Below are positions 1 through 10,300 of a DNA stretch of 64,000 nucleotides, one piece after another. Every line of letters starts with the position of its first letter. Position 1 is the first letter of the stretch. Origin of the DNA: Gossypium raimondii (lineage: Eukaryota; Streptophyta; Magnoliopsida; Malvales; Malvaceae); NCBI RefSeq assembly GCF_025698545.1, contig NC_068576.1:51432390-51496389 (forward strand), in the 5' to 3' direction. Both the position numbers and the translations under genes were made by a program. A model generated the notes under the pieces. It was not told the origin of the DNA. It did no database searches and was given only the letters and a program-made list of their open reading frames with translations.

Positions 1-307
1 TGTCTTTATGTGTTCTTTCAAGGAATAAAGATATATATCAAAGATCTTGTTAAGAATCATCAGTGATATAAACAATGTAAATATCCATCTAAACTAACAT
101 TGTTTTCTCAGTTCCTGTACCCAAATTAAAGACCGGCGAATGGGCTTGACAATTTATTGCTCTAACTTTTGATGGGCATATTCACACTGAGATCACGGAA
201 TTTTTGTCCACAAGTATTTAGCCCAAGACTCCGGCATAATTAAATATAAAGGTGATTTTACCTTAGATTTTCAATGAAGATAATAATTATTTTTTTCTAC
301 TTTAATT
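1..307. other. Non-coding flank left of the copia element
   Basis: AT-rich sequence with no convincing reading frame or recognisable repeat. Positions 308-312 are the left copy of the TATCA target-site duplication of the neighbouring copia element, so this stretch is the pre-insertion flank. Confidence 0.5.
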
Positions 308-312
308 TATCA

Positions 313-651
313 TGTAAAAATAGAACATTGGTAATAACAATATGTCGCAAAGAAAAGAGAAATAAAAATAAAGAACACACAGATTTTTATGTGAAAACCC
401 TTTCGGGAAAAAAACCACGAGCAGAAGAGAAAAAAATTCACTATGTCAAATTCGAATGATTACAATAAGAATTTCAACTACATCTATTTATAGGTTGAAA
501 AAACCTAATTCTAATCAAAGTCAAATATATCATGCTAATAAATGTTAAATATATTATACTCATAAATACTAAATCTTCTAGAAATAAGATATATTTTGTT
601 TAACTTGACTTGCAAGCAATTTTTTAAAATTTGGGTCACACAACTCTAACA
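313..651 (-). repeat. 3' LTR of the copia element
   Basis: It starts TGTAAAAATAGAACA and ends ACAACTCTAACA. It is the same length as the right LTR (4674-5012) and about 94% identical by eye. The polypurine tract lies just inside at about 652-662. Confidence 0.93.
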
Positions 652-724
652 ATCTCCACATTAACACGAATTCTCAACGAACAAGTTTTTCACCTCTTCT
701 ATAAAACCCCTTAAGGGTTTAACT

Positions 725-2160
725 TCAACAATGAACACCAACCAAGTCTAAACAATGCTCAAAGTTGGTTATAGGAAGTGACTTAGTCATCATATCTGCA
801 GAATTTTCATGAGTACTAATTTTGCTCACCACAATATCACCACGGGCAATAATATCACGAACAAAATGATACCGAACATCAATGTGTTTTGTTCTTTCAT
901 GAAACATTTGATCTTTTGTAAGAAAGATGACACTTTGACTGTCACAAAATACTGTACTAATTTGAAGGTCTTCATTGAGTTCACTAAAGAGTTCCTTCAA
1001 CCAAATAGCTTCTTTACAAGCCTCAGTAATCGCCATGTACTCAACTTCAGTGGTAGACAAAGTGACTGTAGTTTGCAAAGTGGCTTTCTAACTGATTACA
1101 CAACCTCCGATTGTAAAGACATAACCTGTGAGAGATCTTCTTCTATTAAGGTCTCCAGCAAAATCAACATCAACAAACCCAATGACTCCATCTCTAGTTC
1201 TTTCAAACTGTAAGCAAACATCAGTAGTACCTCGTAAGTATCTTAAAATCTACTGAACTACTTTCCAATGTTCTTTACCGGGATTCGCCATGTATTAACT
1301 GCACTAACTGCATATGATAAATCTGGACGTGAACAAACCATAGCATACATGAGAGATCCCACAACACTAGAGTATGGAACATGTGATATGTACTCAATCT
1401 CATCATCTGATTGTGGAGACAAAGCCGATGAAAGTCTGAAATGGGCTGCTAAAGGAGTACTAACAGACTTAGCACTCTGCATATTGAACCTACAAAGAAC
1501 TTTCTCAATGTACCCCTTATTAGGTACAATTTACTTGTTTTTCCATCTCTGAGAATCTTCATACCAAGTATCTTCTTTGCTGGTCCCAAATCTTTCATCT
1601 CAAATTATTCACTTAGTTGGGCTTTGACCTTTTTTATCTCTCCTTTATCTTTTGCTGCTATCAATATGTCATCAACATAAAGGAGTAGATACACAAAAAA
1701 CTATCACTGTTTTTCTTAAAGTAAACACAACTTTCAAAACTACTTTTTTTGAAATTATAAGAAGTCATAAATGAATCAAACCACTTGTACCACTATCTTG
1801 GTGACTGTTTCAAACCGTAAAGAGACTTTTTCAGCAAGCAAACATAGTCCTCTTTTTTACATCTAACTGCTCAAGCTCTAAATCATGCATGGCCACAATA
1901 CCAAGCAAAGTTCGAATCAAACTATGCTTCACAATTGGGGAGAACCCATCTGTGAAGTCCACTCCTGGAATTTGACTGTAACCCTTTGCAACAAGCCTTG
2001 CTTTATATTGAGGTTCTTCAACTCCTAGAGTTTATTCTTTTTTTTTAAACACCCATTTACAACGAACAACCTTTTTACCTTTAGGAAGTTTCACAAGACC
2101 TCATGTTCTGTTTTTGTGGAGTGATTCTATCTCCTATTGCATAGTAAACATCCACTTTTC
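725..2160 (-). pseudogene. copia reverse transcriptase and RNase H, broken
   Basis: The reverse transcriptase catalytic motif YVDD is readable at 1668-1679 on the minus strand, followed by ILIAA. A downstream RT segment (1258-1482) keeps the family motif around SSVVGSLMYAM and RPDLSYAVS. The RNase H segment (725-1078) keeps the [10 protein letters not shown] and KHIDVRYHF motifs. The segments lie in different frames separated by stops, so the region is a multiply mutated remnant. In the family these domains copy the element's RNA into DNA in cytoplasmic particles. Confidence 0.85.
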
Positions 2161-2202
2161 TGAATCTTCACAGTTAACCGCCTCAGAATAATTAGATGGC
2201 TC

Positions 2203-3776
2203 TTAGTTTGCATCTATATCTTCAGCCATATTTAAAGCATAAGTAACTAGATCAGCCTCGGTATACTTCTTTGGAGGTTTAATTTCTCTTCTAATTCTAT
2301 TTTTGGCAATAGAGTATTGTGGTAAAGAAGCAACTCTATTTTGAATTTTTGTACTAGCTTGAGGAGTCGACTTTGTTGTAGATTTTAGATTAATCTGATA
2401 CTTCACCTGCTTTTGATTTTTTTATTAGAAGAGTCTTTAAGAGATAAGTTAGGTAATATAACAGTTTCATCAAAAACAATATCTCTGCTAATCACAACTT
2501 TTCTATTTTCAGGACACCATAACTTATACCCTTTTACACCAGCTTTATAACTAAGAAAAACACATTTAATGGATCTCAGTTCTAATTTTTCATTATCAAC
2601 ATGAGCATACGCAGGATACCTAAATATCTTTAAATCAGAATAGTCAACAGGATTATCAGACCATACCTCTTTTGGAGTCTTTATCTCAATGGCAATGGAT
2701 GGAGATCGATTGATAAAAAAACATGTAGTAGAGGCTGCTTTGACCCAAAACGACTTTGGTAAGTTGTCATTTGACAACATACATCGAACCTTCTCCATGA
2801 TCATTCTGTTCATTCGTTCTGCAATGTTGTTTTACTGTAGATTATGACAAACTATCAAGTGTCTCACGATTCCTTCTGACTTGCACAGTTTATTAAACTC
2901 ATCTGAACAGAACTCTAAGCTATTGTCTGTGCGAAGGTATTTTATTTGTTTTTCCGTCTGTTTTTCAATCAAAGTTTTCCAAGACTTAAATGCAGAAAAC
3001 ACATCGCTTTTCTACTTCAGGAAGAATGCCCAAACTTTTCTAGAAAAATCATTAATAAAAATTAACATATAATTAGCTCCACCTCTTGAAGGCACTCTGG
3101 AAGGCCCCCACAGATCATAATGAATGTACTCCAATGTTCCCTTCGTGTTATGGATTCCTCTAGTGAATCGAACTCTCTTTTGCTTCCCAAAAACGCAGTG
3201 CTCACAGAACTTTAATTTACAAATTCCTTGCAAATCAAGAAGTCCCCTTTTGCTCAATTCTGTCATGCTATTCTCACTCAGATGCCCCAGGCCCATATGC
3301 CAAAGTTTAGTAATATCATCATCTGACAAGGAAGAGGAAGCAACAAATGATCACCAAGAATGATGAGAACCACCAAAAACATATAACTTGGCAGTCTTTC
3401 TCTGCCCTTTCATCACAATGAGGGAACCTTTAAAAATATTCAAAACCTCACTTTCAGCTTTGTATTTATACCCTTTCGAATTAAGAGTACTCAACGAACT
3501 TAAATTTCTCTTCAATTTTAGAACATGTTGCACGTCACTAAGTGTTCTGACAACTCCGTCAAACATCTTAACTTTAATCGTTCCAACACCTGTCATTTTA
3601 CACGAAACATTATTTCCCATCAAAACAACACCTTCAGACACTGTTTTGTAGGTTGTAAACCAATCTCGATTGGGACTCATGTGGAAAATGCAACTCGAAT
3701 CAAGGATCCACTCATCGCTCACTTTAGAATTGTTGACAGAAGCGACTAGAAGTTCACCATCACTGTAGTCTTCCAC
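2203..3776 (-). pseudogene. copia protease and integrase, broken
   Basis: The protease segment (3351-3776) has the active-site context WILDSS, where the family normally has DSG, so a catalytic-loop glycine appears replaced by serine. The integrase N-terminal zinc finger follows in 3012-3329 (MGLGHLSE, then CEHCVFGKQ). The first two core acidic residues are in HYDLWGP and FINDFSR. The C-terminal integrase part and the hinge towards RT are in 2403-2813 and 2203-2406. Frame breaks fall between these segments, for example near 3012 and 2813. Confidence 0.85.
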
Positions 3777-3786
3777 AACATCAGCA

Positions 3787-4630
3787 TCACTGGAATTTTC
3801 TGGTTGTTTTCCCTTTTGATTCGCAACCTCCCTTTTGATTCACAGCCTCCCTTTTGATATTGTTCTGTAGCTTATAACACTTAAATTTAATGTGCCCTTT
3901 TTTTATTGCAGAAGTTACAAGTTTTACCTCTGTTTGAAGACTTTGATCTACCCTTAGATTTACCGTGAGGATTCCATTCCTGTGTCCTTCTACGATCGTC
4001 ATCAGCATTCGATTCTTATATTACACGAACAATGAGACTCTCTCTTTTAGAGTCGGGTTAAACCACAAGATACTTCATCTTATCATACAAGGTCAAAGAA
4101 TTATAAACCTCATCAATTGTGAGAGACTCGCAGCTATATAAAATCGTGTCTCTAAAGGTTGAAAAAGACGAGGGCAACGAATAAAGCAGAATCAACCCTA
4201 GATCTTCTTTATTATATTGAACCTTCATGGCCTCCAAGTTTGAGATAATTTCTTTAAACAGTGTTAAGTGTTCATGCAGAGACGCACCTTCCTCCAAACG
4301 ATGAGCATAAAGACGCTGCTTCATATGCAACTTGCTGGTTAGAATCTTCAACATACATATTTGTTCTAGTCTCTTCCATAATGCTGCGACGATCTTCTCC
4401 TTCATCATATCCTGTAAAATTTTGTTAGACAAATGCAAATGTAATTGTGTTAACTCCTTTCAATCCTTATGCTTATTCTCTTCATCTGTTAATATCGAAG
4501 GCATCTTATTTATCCCTAGCAGGGCATCCCCCAGATCCATCTGCGCAAGAATTGCTTGCATCTTAATCTGCCACAACGCAAATCTGGTGTTGCGATCTAA
4601 CAGCGAAATTTCATACTTCCAAAACGCCAT
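3787..4630 (-). pseudogene. copia Gag (nucleocapsid), broken
   Basis: An ATG at 4628-4630 opens a frame of Gag type that stops at a TGA near 4465. The body resumes in 4058-4438 with typical copia Gag wording (for example LHEHLTLFKEI, LILLYSLPSSF). The CCHC zinc knuckle is at about 3880-3920, but a 7-bp A homopolymer (T run at 3898-3904 on the plus strand) shifts the frame between its first two cysteines and the GHIKFKC half. The Gag shell therefore cannot be made as one protein. Confidence 0.8.
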
Positions 4631-4658
4631 TATCGTGATCGAGATGAATAACCCAAAA

Positions 4659-4670
4659 GCTCAGATACCA
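4659..4670 (-). other. copia primer-binding site (initiator Met tRNA type)
   Basis: On the minus strand it reads TGGTATCTGAGC, three bases inside the 5' LTR. This matches the plant copia site TGGTATCAGAGC, complementary to the 3' end of initiator methionine tRNA, with one mismatch. Confidence 0.85.
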
Positions 4671-4673
4671 ATT

Positions 4674-5012
4674 TGTAAAAATAGAACATCGGTAATAACA
4701 ATATATCGCAAAGAAAAGATAAATAAAAATAAAGAACACAAAGATTTTTACGTGGAAACCCTTTCGGGAAAAAAATCACGGGCAGAGGAGAAAAAATTTC
4801 ACTATGTCAAATTCGAATGATTACAAGAAGAGTTTCAACTACATCTATTTATAGGTTGAAAAAACCTAATTCTAATCAAAGTCAAATATATTATGCTAAT
4901 AAATGCTAAATATATTATACTCATAAATATTAAATCTTCTAGAAAGAAGATATATTTTGTTTAACTTGACTTGCAAACAATCTCTTAAAATTTAGGTCAC
5001 ACAACTCTAACA
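4674..5012 (-). repeat. 5' LTR of the copia element
   Basis: Partner of the 313-651 LTR, 339 bp, with the same TG and CA ends. It is followed directly by the right TATCA duplication at 5013-5017. As the 5' LTR of a minus-strand element it would carry the promoter. Confidence 0.93.
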
Positions 5013-5017
5013 TATCA

Positions 5018-7327
5018 AAATTGAATCTTCATACTCATTTACAAATTGAAAAGTTAATCCAATAAAGATAATATTGTTAAATTAATTTAGAAATTGACAA
5101 TTCAACCATTTTATGCATATAATTAATAAAAATAAATAATTTAATAATTTATATGCAACAAATTAATAAAAAATCAATAATTTAAGCTCATATATTTATA
5201 AAAACGGGACAATTTCTTACTAATTATAAAGTAAAAATATTAAAATTTAACAAATTAAAATTGAAGGATTGATTATTCAATTATAATAAAATAGATAAAT
5301 TAAATTAAAAATTAAATCAAATGAAAGCTATCCCATCCATCCTTATTTAAAATTTTGAACTTAACAATAGAATTTAATGAGATAATCCTGAATTCAAAAG
5401 TTGAAAACGAAATATGTTATGTATTGAGAGAGAGTATCAAGGTGACTGATTGTTTGGTCAATGTAGCAGAGGAAAATTAAATCCATTAGTTATTTTCATT
5501 GATCCACCACAATATATTAAAAACTGTTAAAGAAAGATATTCATAGCTTACTGCATGAGGAGGCATTTATACTTATATATTCCTAATTTTTAGACATGTA
5601 TTTTCATTTTCTATAAAAAAATGAAATGAAATATGTTATAGGTTCTTAAATATTTATGCTGATTGTAATTTTTTTAAGTGAAAGCATCCAAGATAAAAGC
5701 TCACAAAATAAGAAGAATGTGTATGAATTATATTTCCTTAAAAGGGTATTTAATATTTAATATCTAAACATTTATTTTTTTGATTTTTTCCCCCCAAGTT
5801 GTAGAGCTAAGTACGTACCATACTCCGAGGAAAGTGGCATTAATATACAATAGTAGATTGTAGAAGTCTAGAGCTTAGACTCTAGTGCACTTTCTCCACC
5901 GACCTTATCGAATAGGCCCAACATTCATCTAACAAAACAATTTTTTTTAGTTATAAATAGAATCATTATTACAGATATTAAATTAAATAAAGATTCGAAT
6001 ATGATACCAAATAATTTTATCTCATCAATTTTCCCTCTTGCCCTTCTTTTTTTTTTTTGTGAATATTTTCCCTCTTGCTTTAAGAAAAAAAAGCTGGCAT
6101 TTTTAAGACCTTTTTCTTTAATGGAATGTATTCCACTTGTATTAAGGGCCCAAAAACAAGCATTAACACTGGGCGAGAAAAAAAAGGGTTAAAAAAGAAA
6201 TCCTTTTTGGGATTTTAGAGGCTTGGCTTGGGATACAAAAGTCAAAACTTTTATTTTATTATTATTTCTTTAAATAATTTCATTATAGTTTTTTATTATA
6301 TTTACTCTTTCTACACAATATTTTTTTTAATTTATAAATAAAAAAATATATTTTAACATATTAATAATATACCGATACTAATTAAGATGCGAAAGAAAAC
6401 AAAGTAAGTAAAGCAAAACTTCCCTCTTTTGTTCATCATCATCGATGGAATAAAGCAAGCAAAAATGTGTTAGCCTTTTGGAGGGAAAACGATATAATGG
6501 AAAGATTAGGAGAATAAAGAATCATTTCTTTATTATCTTTTATGTTTAGTACTTTATATCTGATTAAGAAAATAAGTATCATACTTTTATTGCCTGATTT
6601 CAAGGCATTGATGGGGGCATCCATCTATCACCTTTCCTATTCAAAGTATGAAATATATGAAATGGAGATTTATAATCCTTATTTCATCTTAATAAAAGCA
6701 ATAAAATAAATACAAATAAAAAATACCGTAAATTTCAAAAATAATTTTAACAACAATCCTTGATGGCAATATAAACAAGTCCAGGAAAAGCAAACCCCAC
6801 TTGTTCTCTCTCATATTATAAAACATTAAACAACATGACAGTCATGCTCACACAGTCACATGCACATGAAAACGCCTCCTCCTGAACCCTAAATTCAATT
6901 ATTAACAACCCAATCAATTATAGTGGTAATAAGTACTTATTAATTATAGCTTGACAGATCAAAACCCATTAATTTCCCACTTCAAAAAATATATATATTG
7001 CGTCCCTTCCTCTTTTTTTTTTTCATTTCCTTTCCTTTATTATTAATTATCCAAAAATAAGGTTAAAAATATATTTTTTTGTAAATGTAAACTATATTTT
7101 TTATTGGAATTTAAACAAAATAATAAGTAATTAACTCTATTTTCTATTATAAAAAAGAAAACTTTGTTTTCTTCTTCTTTCTTTTTCTGTACGTCACCTT
7201 TCATTCTGTTTAGTGTTTGCATCAGCAGTCACATATTTTGGACTATTAGGTGCTTGTCTACTTGTCTTGCTTCTTTGCACATCTATTGCGTCTTTTCCTT
7301 ATCTCTTTCAAAACATCTTCACATCAC
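5018..7327. other. AT-rich intergenic region upstream of the channel gene
   Basis: No gene recognised. Short frames such as that at 6439-6624 on the minus strand have no family resemblance and look like chance. The last 200 bp before the channel start codon are pyrimidine-rich, as is common in plant leaders. A TATA-like TATTATAAAA at 7145-7154 lies about 215 bp before the ATG and could be the core promoter, but this is only positional inference. Confidence 0.4.
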
Positions 7328-7360
7328 ATGCTTTGTTTTCATTTTGCTCTGCTTTTTTAG
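7328..7360 (+). promoter_or_regulatory. Possible 10-codon upstream ORF in the channel-gene leader
   Basis: An ATG at 7328 opens a 10-codon frame (MLCFHFALLF) that ends in TAG at 7358-7360, three bases before the main ATG at 7364. If the transcript starts upstream of 7328, scanning ribosomes would meet this ATG first. Its presence in the mRNA is not shown by sequence alone. Confidence 0.35.
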
Positions 7361-7363
7361 TGA

Positions 7364-10300
7364 ATGGCTACTCTAAGTGATATTGGGGTGTCAGCATTAA
7401 TCAATATTCTGAGTGCATTTGCGTTCTTGTTGGCTTTTGCTCTGTTGAGAATTCAACCAGTTAATGACAGAGTTTACTTCCCAAAATGGTATATCAATGG
7501 AGAGAGAGCAAGCCCAAGAAGGGGTGGGAATTTTGTGGCGAAGTTCGTCAACCTCGATTTCAAGACTTATCTTACTTTCTTGAACTGGATGCCTCAAGCT
7601 TTGAAGATGAGTGAGACCCAGCTTATCAACCATGCTGGCCTTGATTCTGCTGTTTTCCTTAGAATTTACACTCTTGGGTACTCTTTCCTCTTTTCCTTCC
7701 ATTTTTAGTGTTCGGTTGTTCATTGCTTGTGGCTACTATTTTCTTCTCTTCACAGAAACATCGAGTTTTGAACTATAATTTTCACCGTTTCAAGTTATTT
7801 CCATTGTGGGTCTAAACACAAAAAGGAAAAAACTTTACCTTTTATTTTCTCCTGTGAATGCATACTCTACGGTTATCAATTTTCTTGTTTTATTCTTCCC
7901 TTGTCCTTTTTCTACTTGTTTTAGGTTCTGAGTAGTATTATATTTCTTGAGAAAATTCTGGAATTTGAAGGATAAAAAATTGTGGTAAAGATTCGTTTCA
8001 AATTATATTTATGTGAATGATTTTTGGAATCAGATTCGTAAACTTTGACTTAGATCTAGCTCCTTCCCCATTCATTTGAATTTTGATGTAATGACTCTGC
8101 TTTTCTATCTAAGTTGACCGCAGTATATGGTTACCCCCTGTGTTAAAGTCATAGTGTAATCCTGTATCGAATTATACGTGTAAGTGTCACATTAAGTGAA
8201 GTTTGGGGTTTCTTTAGTTGTATTTATGTGTGCTTTGAATAACTTGCATTACATTGACAGTTAGATATCTGTTAAAATTTTCTGAAGCTGCATTTGTTGT
8301 AGAAATATGTAAAGCAGCTCTTTCACACGATTTAAGAGTTCAAAGGCGTGCTACTGTTCCCCATTAACGATCCCTTCCAACCTCCTGTTGAGTGCTGCAC
8401 AGATTAAGCATTGTTTGTAGGACTTAAAAAAGGATGAGTAGACTTCATTCATGCTGTTTCTTTTTGTAAACTCAAGTCTAGCATGATGGTTTTTACAGAT
8501 TTGTATGTTTTATCATCTGGTTACTGTATTTCACTGTCATGAAATCTTGATATTATCTGTACTTGTATATTGAGCTTTATCGAATAGATGATTTTATGCA
8601 TCTTCTCTGTGCATCAATAATCTTAATACTTTTTTCTTTTTTAAGAAAAGGTCAAAGTTTCGTTACATTCACAGATTGCCTGCTTCAGAACCATGACTGC
8701 TTTTCTTCTTCTTCTTCTTCTTCTTCTTTTTTTATTTTTATAATTGAAGTATTTATGTCCATTTTCAAGATAAGAAAAAGAAACTTTAATATCTGGACCA
8801 TCTTTTTAACACTGTTGTTTCTTCTCTGACAGCTTAAAGATTTTTGTGCCCATAGCTGTTGTGGCCCTTCTAATCCTTATTCCAGTGAATGTGTCAAGTG
8901 GAACATTATTTTTCCTGAGGAAAGAATTGGTTGTGAGTGACATTGATAAGCTTTCGATATCAAATGTTCCCCCTAAATCTATAAGGTAAATTTAGCATGA
9001 TATCTTTAATAAACATCTCATTGCTGATTGATAGCATTTCTAACGAGCCATGGGTTGAATTTCAGGTTTTTTGTTCATATTGGATTAGAATACTTGTTCA
9101 CAATTTGGATTTGTTACATGCTCTACAAGGAATATGATAATGTAGCAACAATGAGGTTGCATTTCTTGGCCTCTCAGCGTAGGCGTGCAGAACAGTTCAC
9201 TGTGAGTTGGGAGTTCTATTTTACTATCTTAAGAACAGTTACAGCATATTTAAAGTTGAGAAGAAACTGTCATGTAGTTGTCTTATCATTCATATGAGGA
9301 TTAAGATTTTTCTTTTAATTCACTTGAATAACCCTAGTAACCATATCAGTCCCACTTCTTACAATGTTTGCTATCAAATGGTTTATTCAAACATTTGTGG
9401 GTAAAATTTTGGTGAATTTTGCAGGTAGCTGTGAGGAATGTGCCGCAGATTCCAGGTCACTCAATAGCAGATTCTCTAGACCACTTCTTTAAAACAAATC
9501 ACCCTGATACTTATCTTTGTCACCAGGTAATCAAATGTATAATTTACATATAACACATCCTTGTCCATCTTTGTGGGGCTTTACATGGCGCGTTATAGTT
9601 TCTGCATTTTTTTTTATGCAGGCAGTATATAATGCAAACAAATTCGCTTCACTGGTGAGGAAAAGAGATAGGCTTCAAAATTGGCTGGACTATAATCAAT
9701 TGAAGTTTGAAAGAAACCCGGAGAAGAGACCAACAAAAAAGGTAGTTTATGCTTATACCGACCTTCATGGTTATTTTTATGTTTTTGTTTGAGATTTTTA
9801 TCAACTTACAATTTGTCCAATATTTCATGGACCCGGTCATTTGATGCCCTGAATGCTTTCCACTTTCAGATAGGTTTTCTTGGGCTATGGGGTGAAAGAG
9901 TTGATTCCATTGATTTCTACAAACAACAAATAAAAGAATTTGATAAAAGAGTGAGCTGCTGCTATTTTATTCCAATACATTCAATATTCAAATGGTTTTA
10001 ACCTATTTTCTTCCTACACTTTTCTAGACCTTTTGATGGCTCTGATACCCTGTCTATTGCATTGTTTTTAATCGTCTCAGATGGAACTAGAGCGCCAGAA
10101 AGTTCTCAAGGACTCCAAATCTATCCTGCCTGTTGCTTTTGTATCATTCAAATCACGTTGGGGGGCTGCTGTTTGTGCCCAGACACAACAAAGTAAAAAT
10201 CCTACACTGTGGTTAACAGATTGGGCTCCGGAACCCCGTGATGTTTATTGGCGAAATCTGGCAATACCATTTGTCTCTTTGACCATTCGGAAGCTAATTA

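Larger units (their letters stand above)
313..5012 (-). mobile_element. Ty1/copia LTR retrotransposon, structurally complete, coding-dead
   Basis: Two 339-bp LTRs (313-651 and 4674-5012) both run TG...CA and are flanked by a perfect 5-bp duplication TATCA (308-312 and 5013-5017). Coding is on the minus strand in the copia order Gag, protease, integrase, reverse transcriptase, RNase H. A primer-binding site lies next to the right (5') LTR. A purine tract (AATGTGGAGAT on the minus strand) abuts the left (3') LTR at about 652-662. The LTRs differ at about 20 of 339 positions counted by eye (about 6%), so the insertion is moderately old. Stops and frameshifts occur in every domain, so it cannot make its own proteins. 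The LTR-free interior is about 4.0 kb, normal for a small copia element. Confidence 0.95.

Noticed and set aside
809-1213. 134-codon plus-strand frame over the copia RNase H region
   Set aside because: It is antisense to the recognisable RNase H segment and has no domain of its own.
7164-7376. 70-codon frame in the channel leader
   Set aside because: It has no ATG at its start (opens on TTG) and is a hydrophobic artefact of a pyrimidine-rich leader; the short ATG-initiated frame at 7328 was kept instead.
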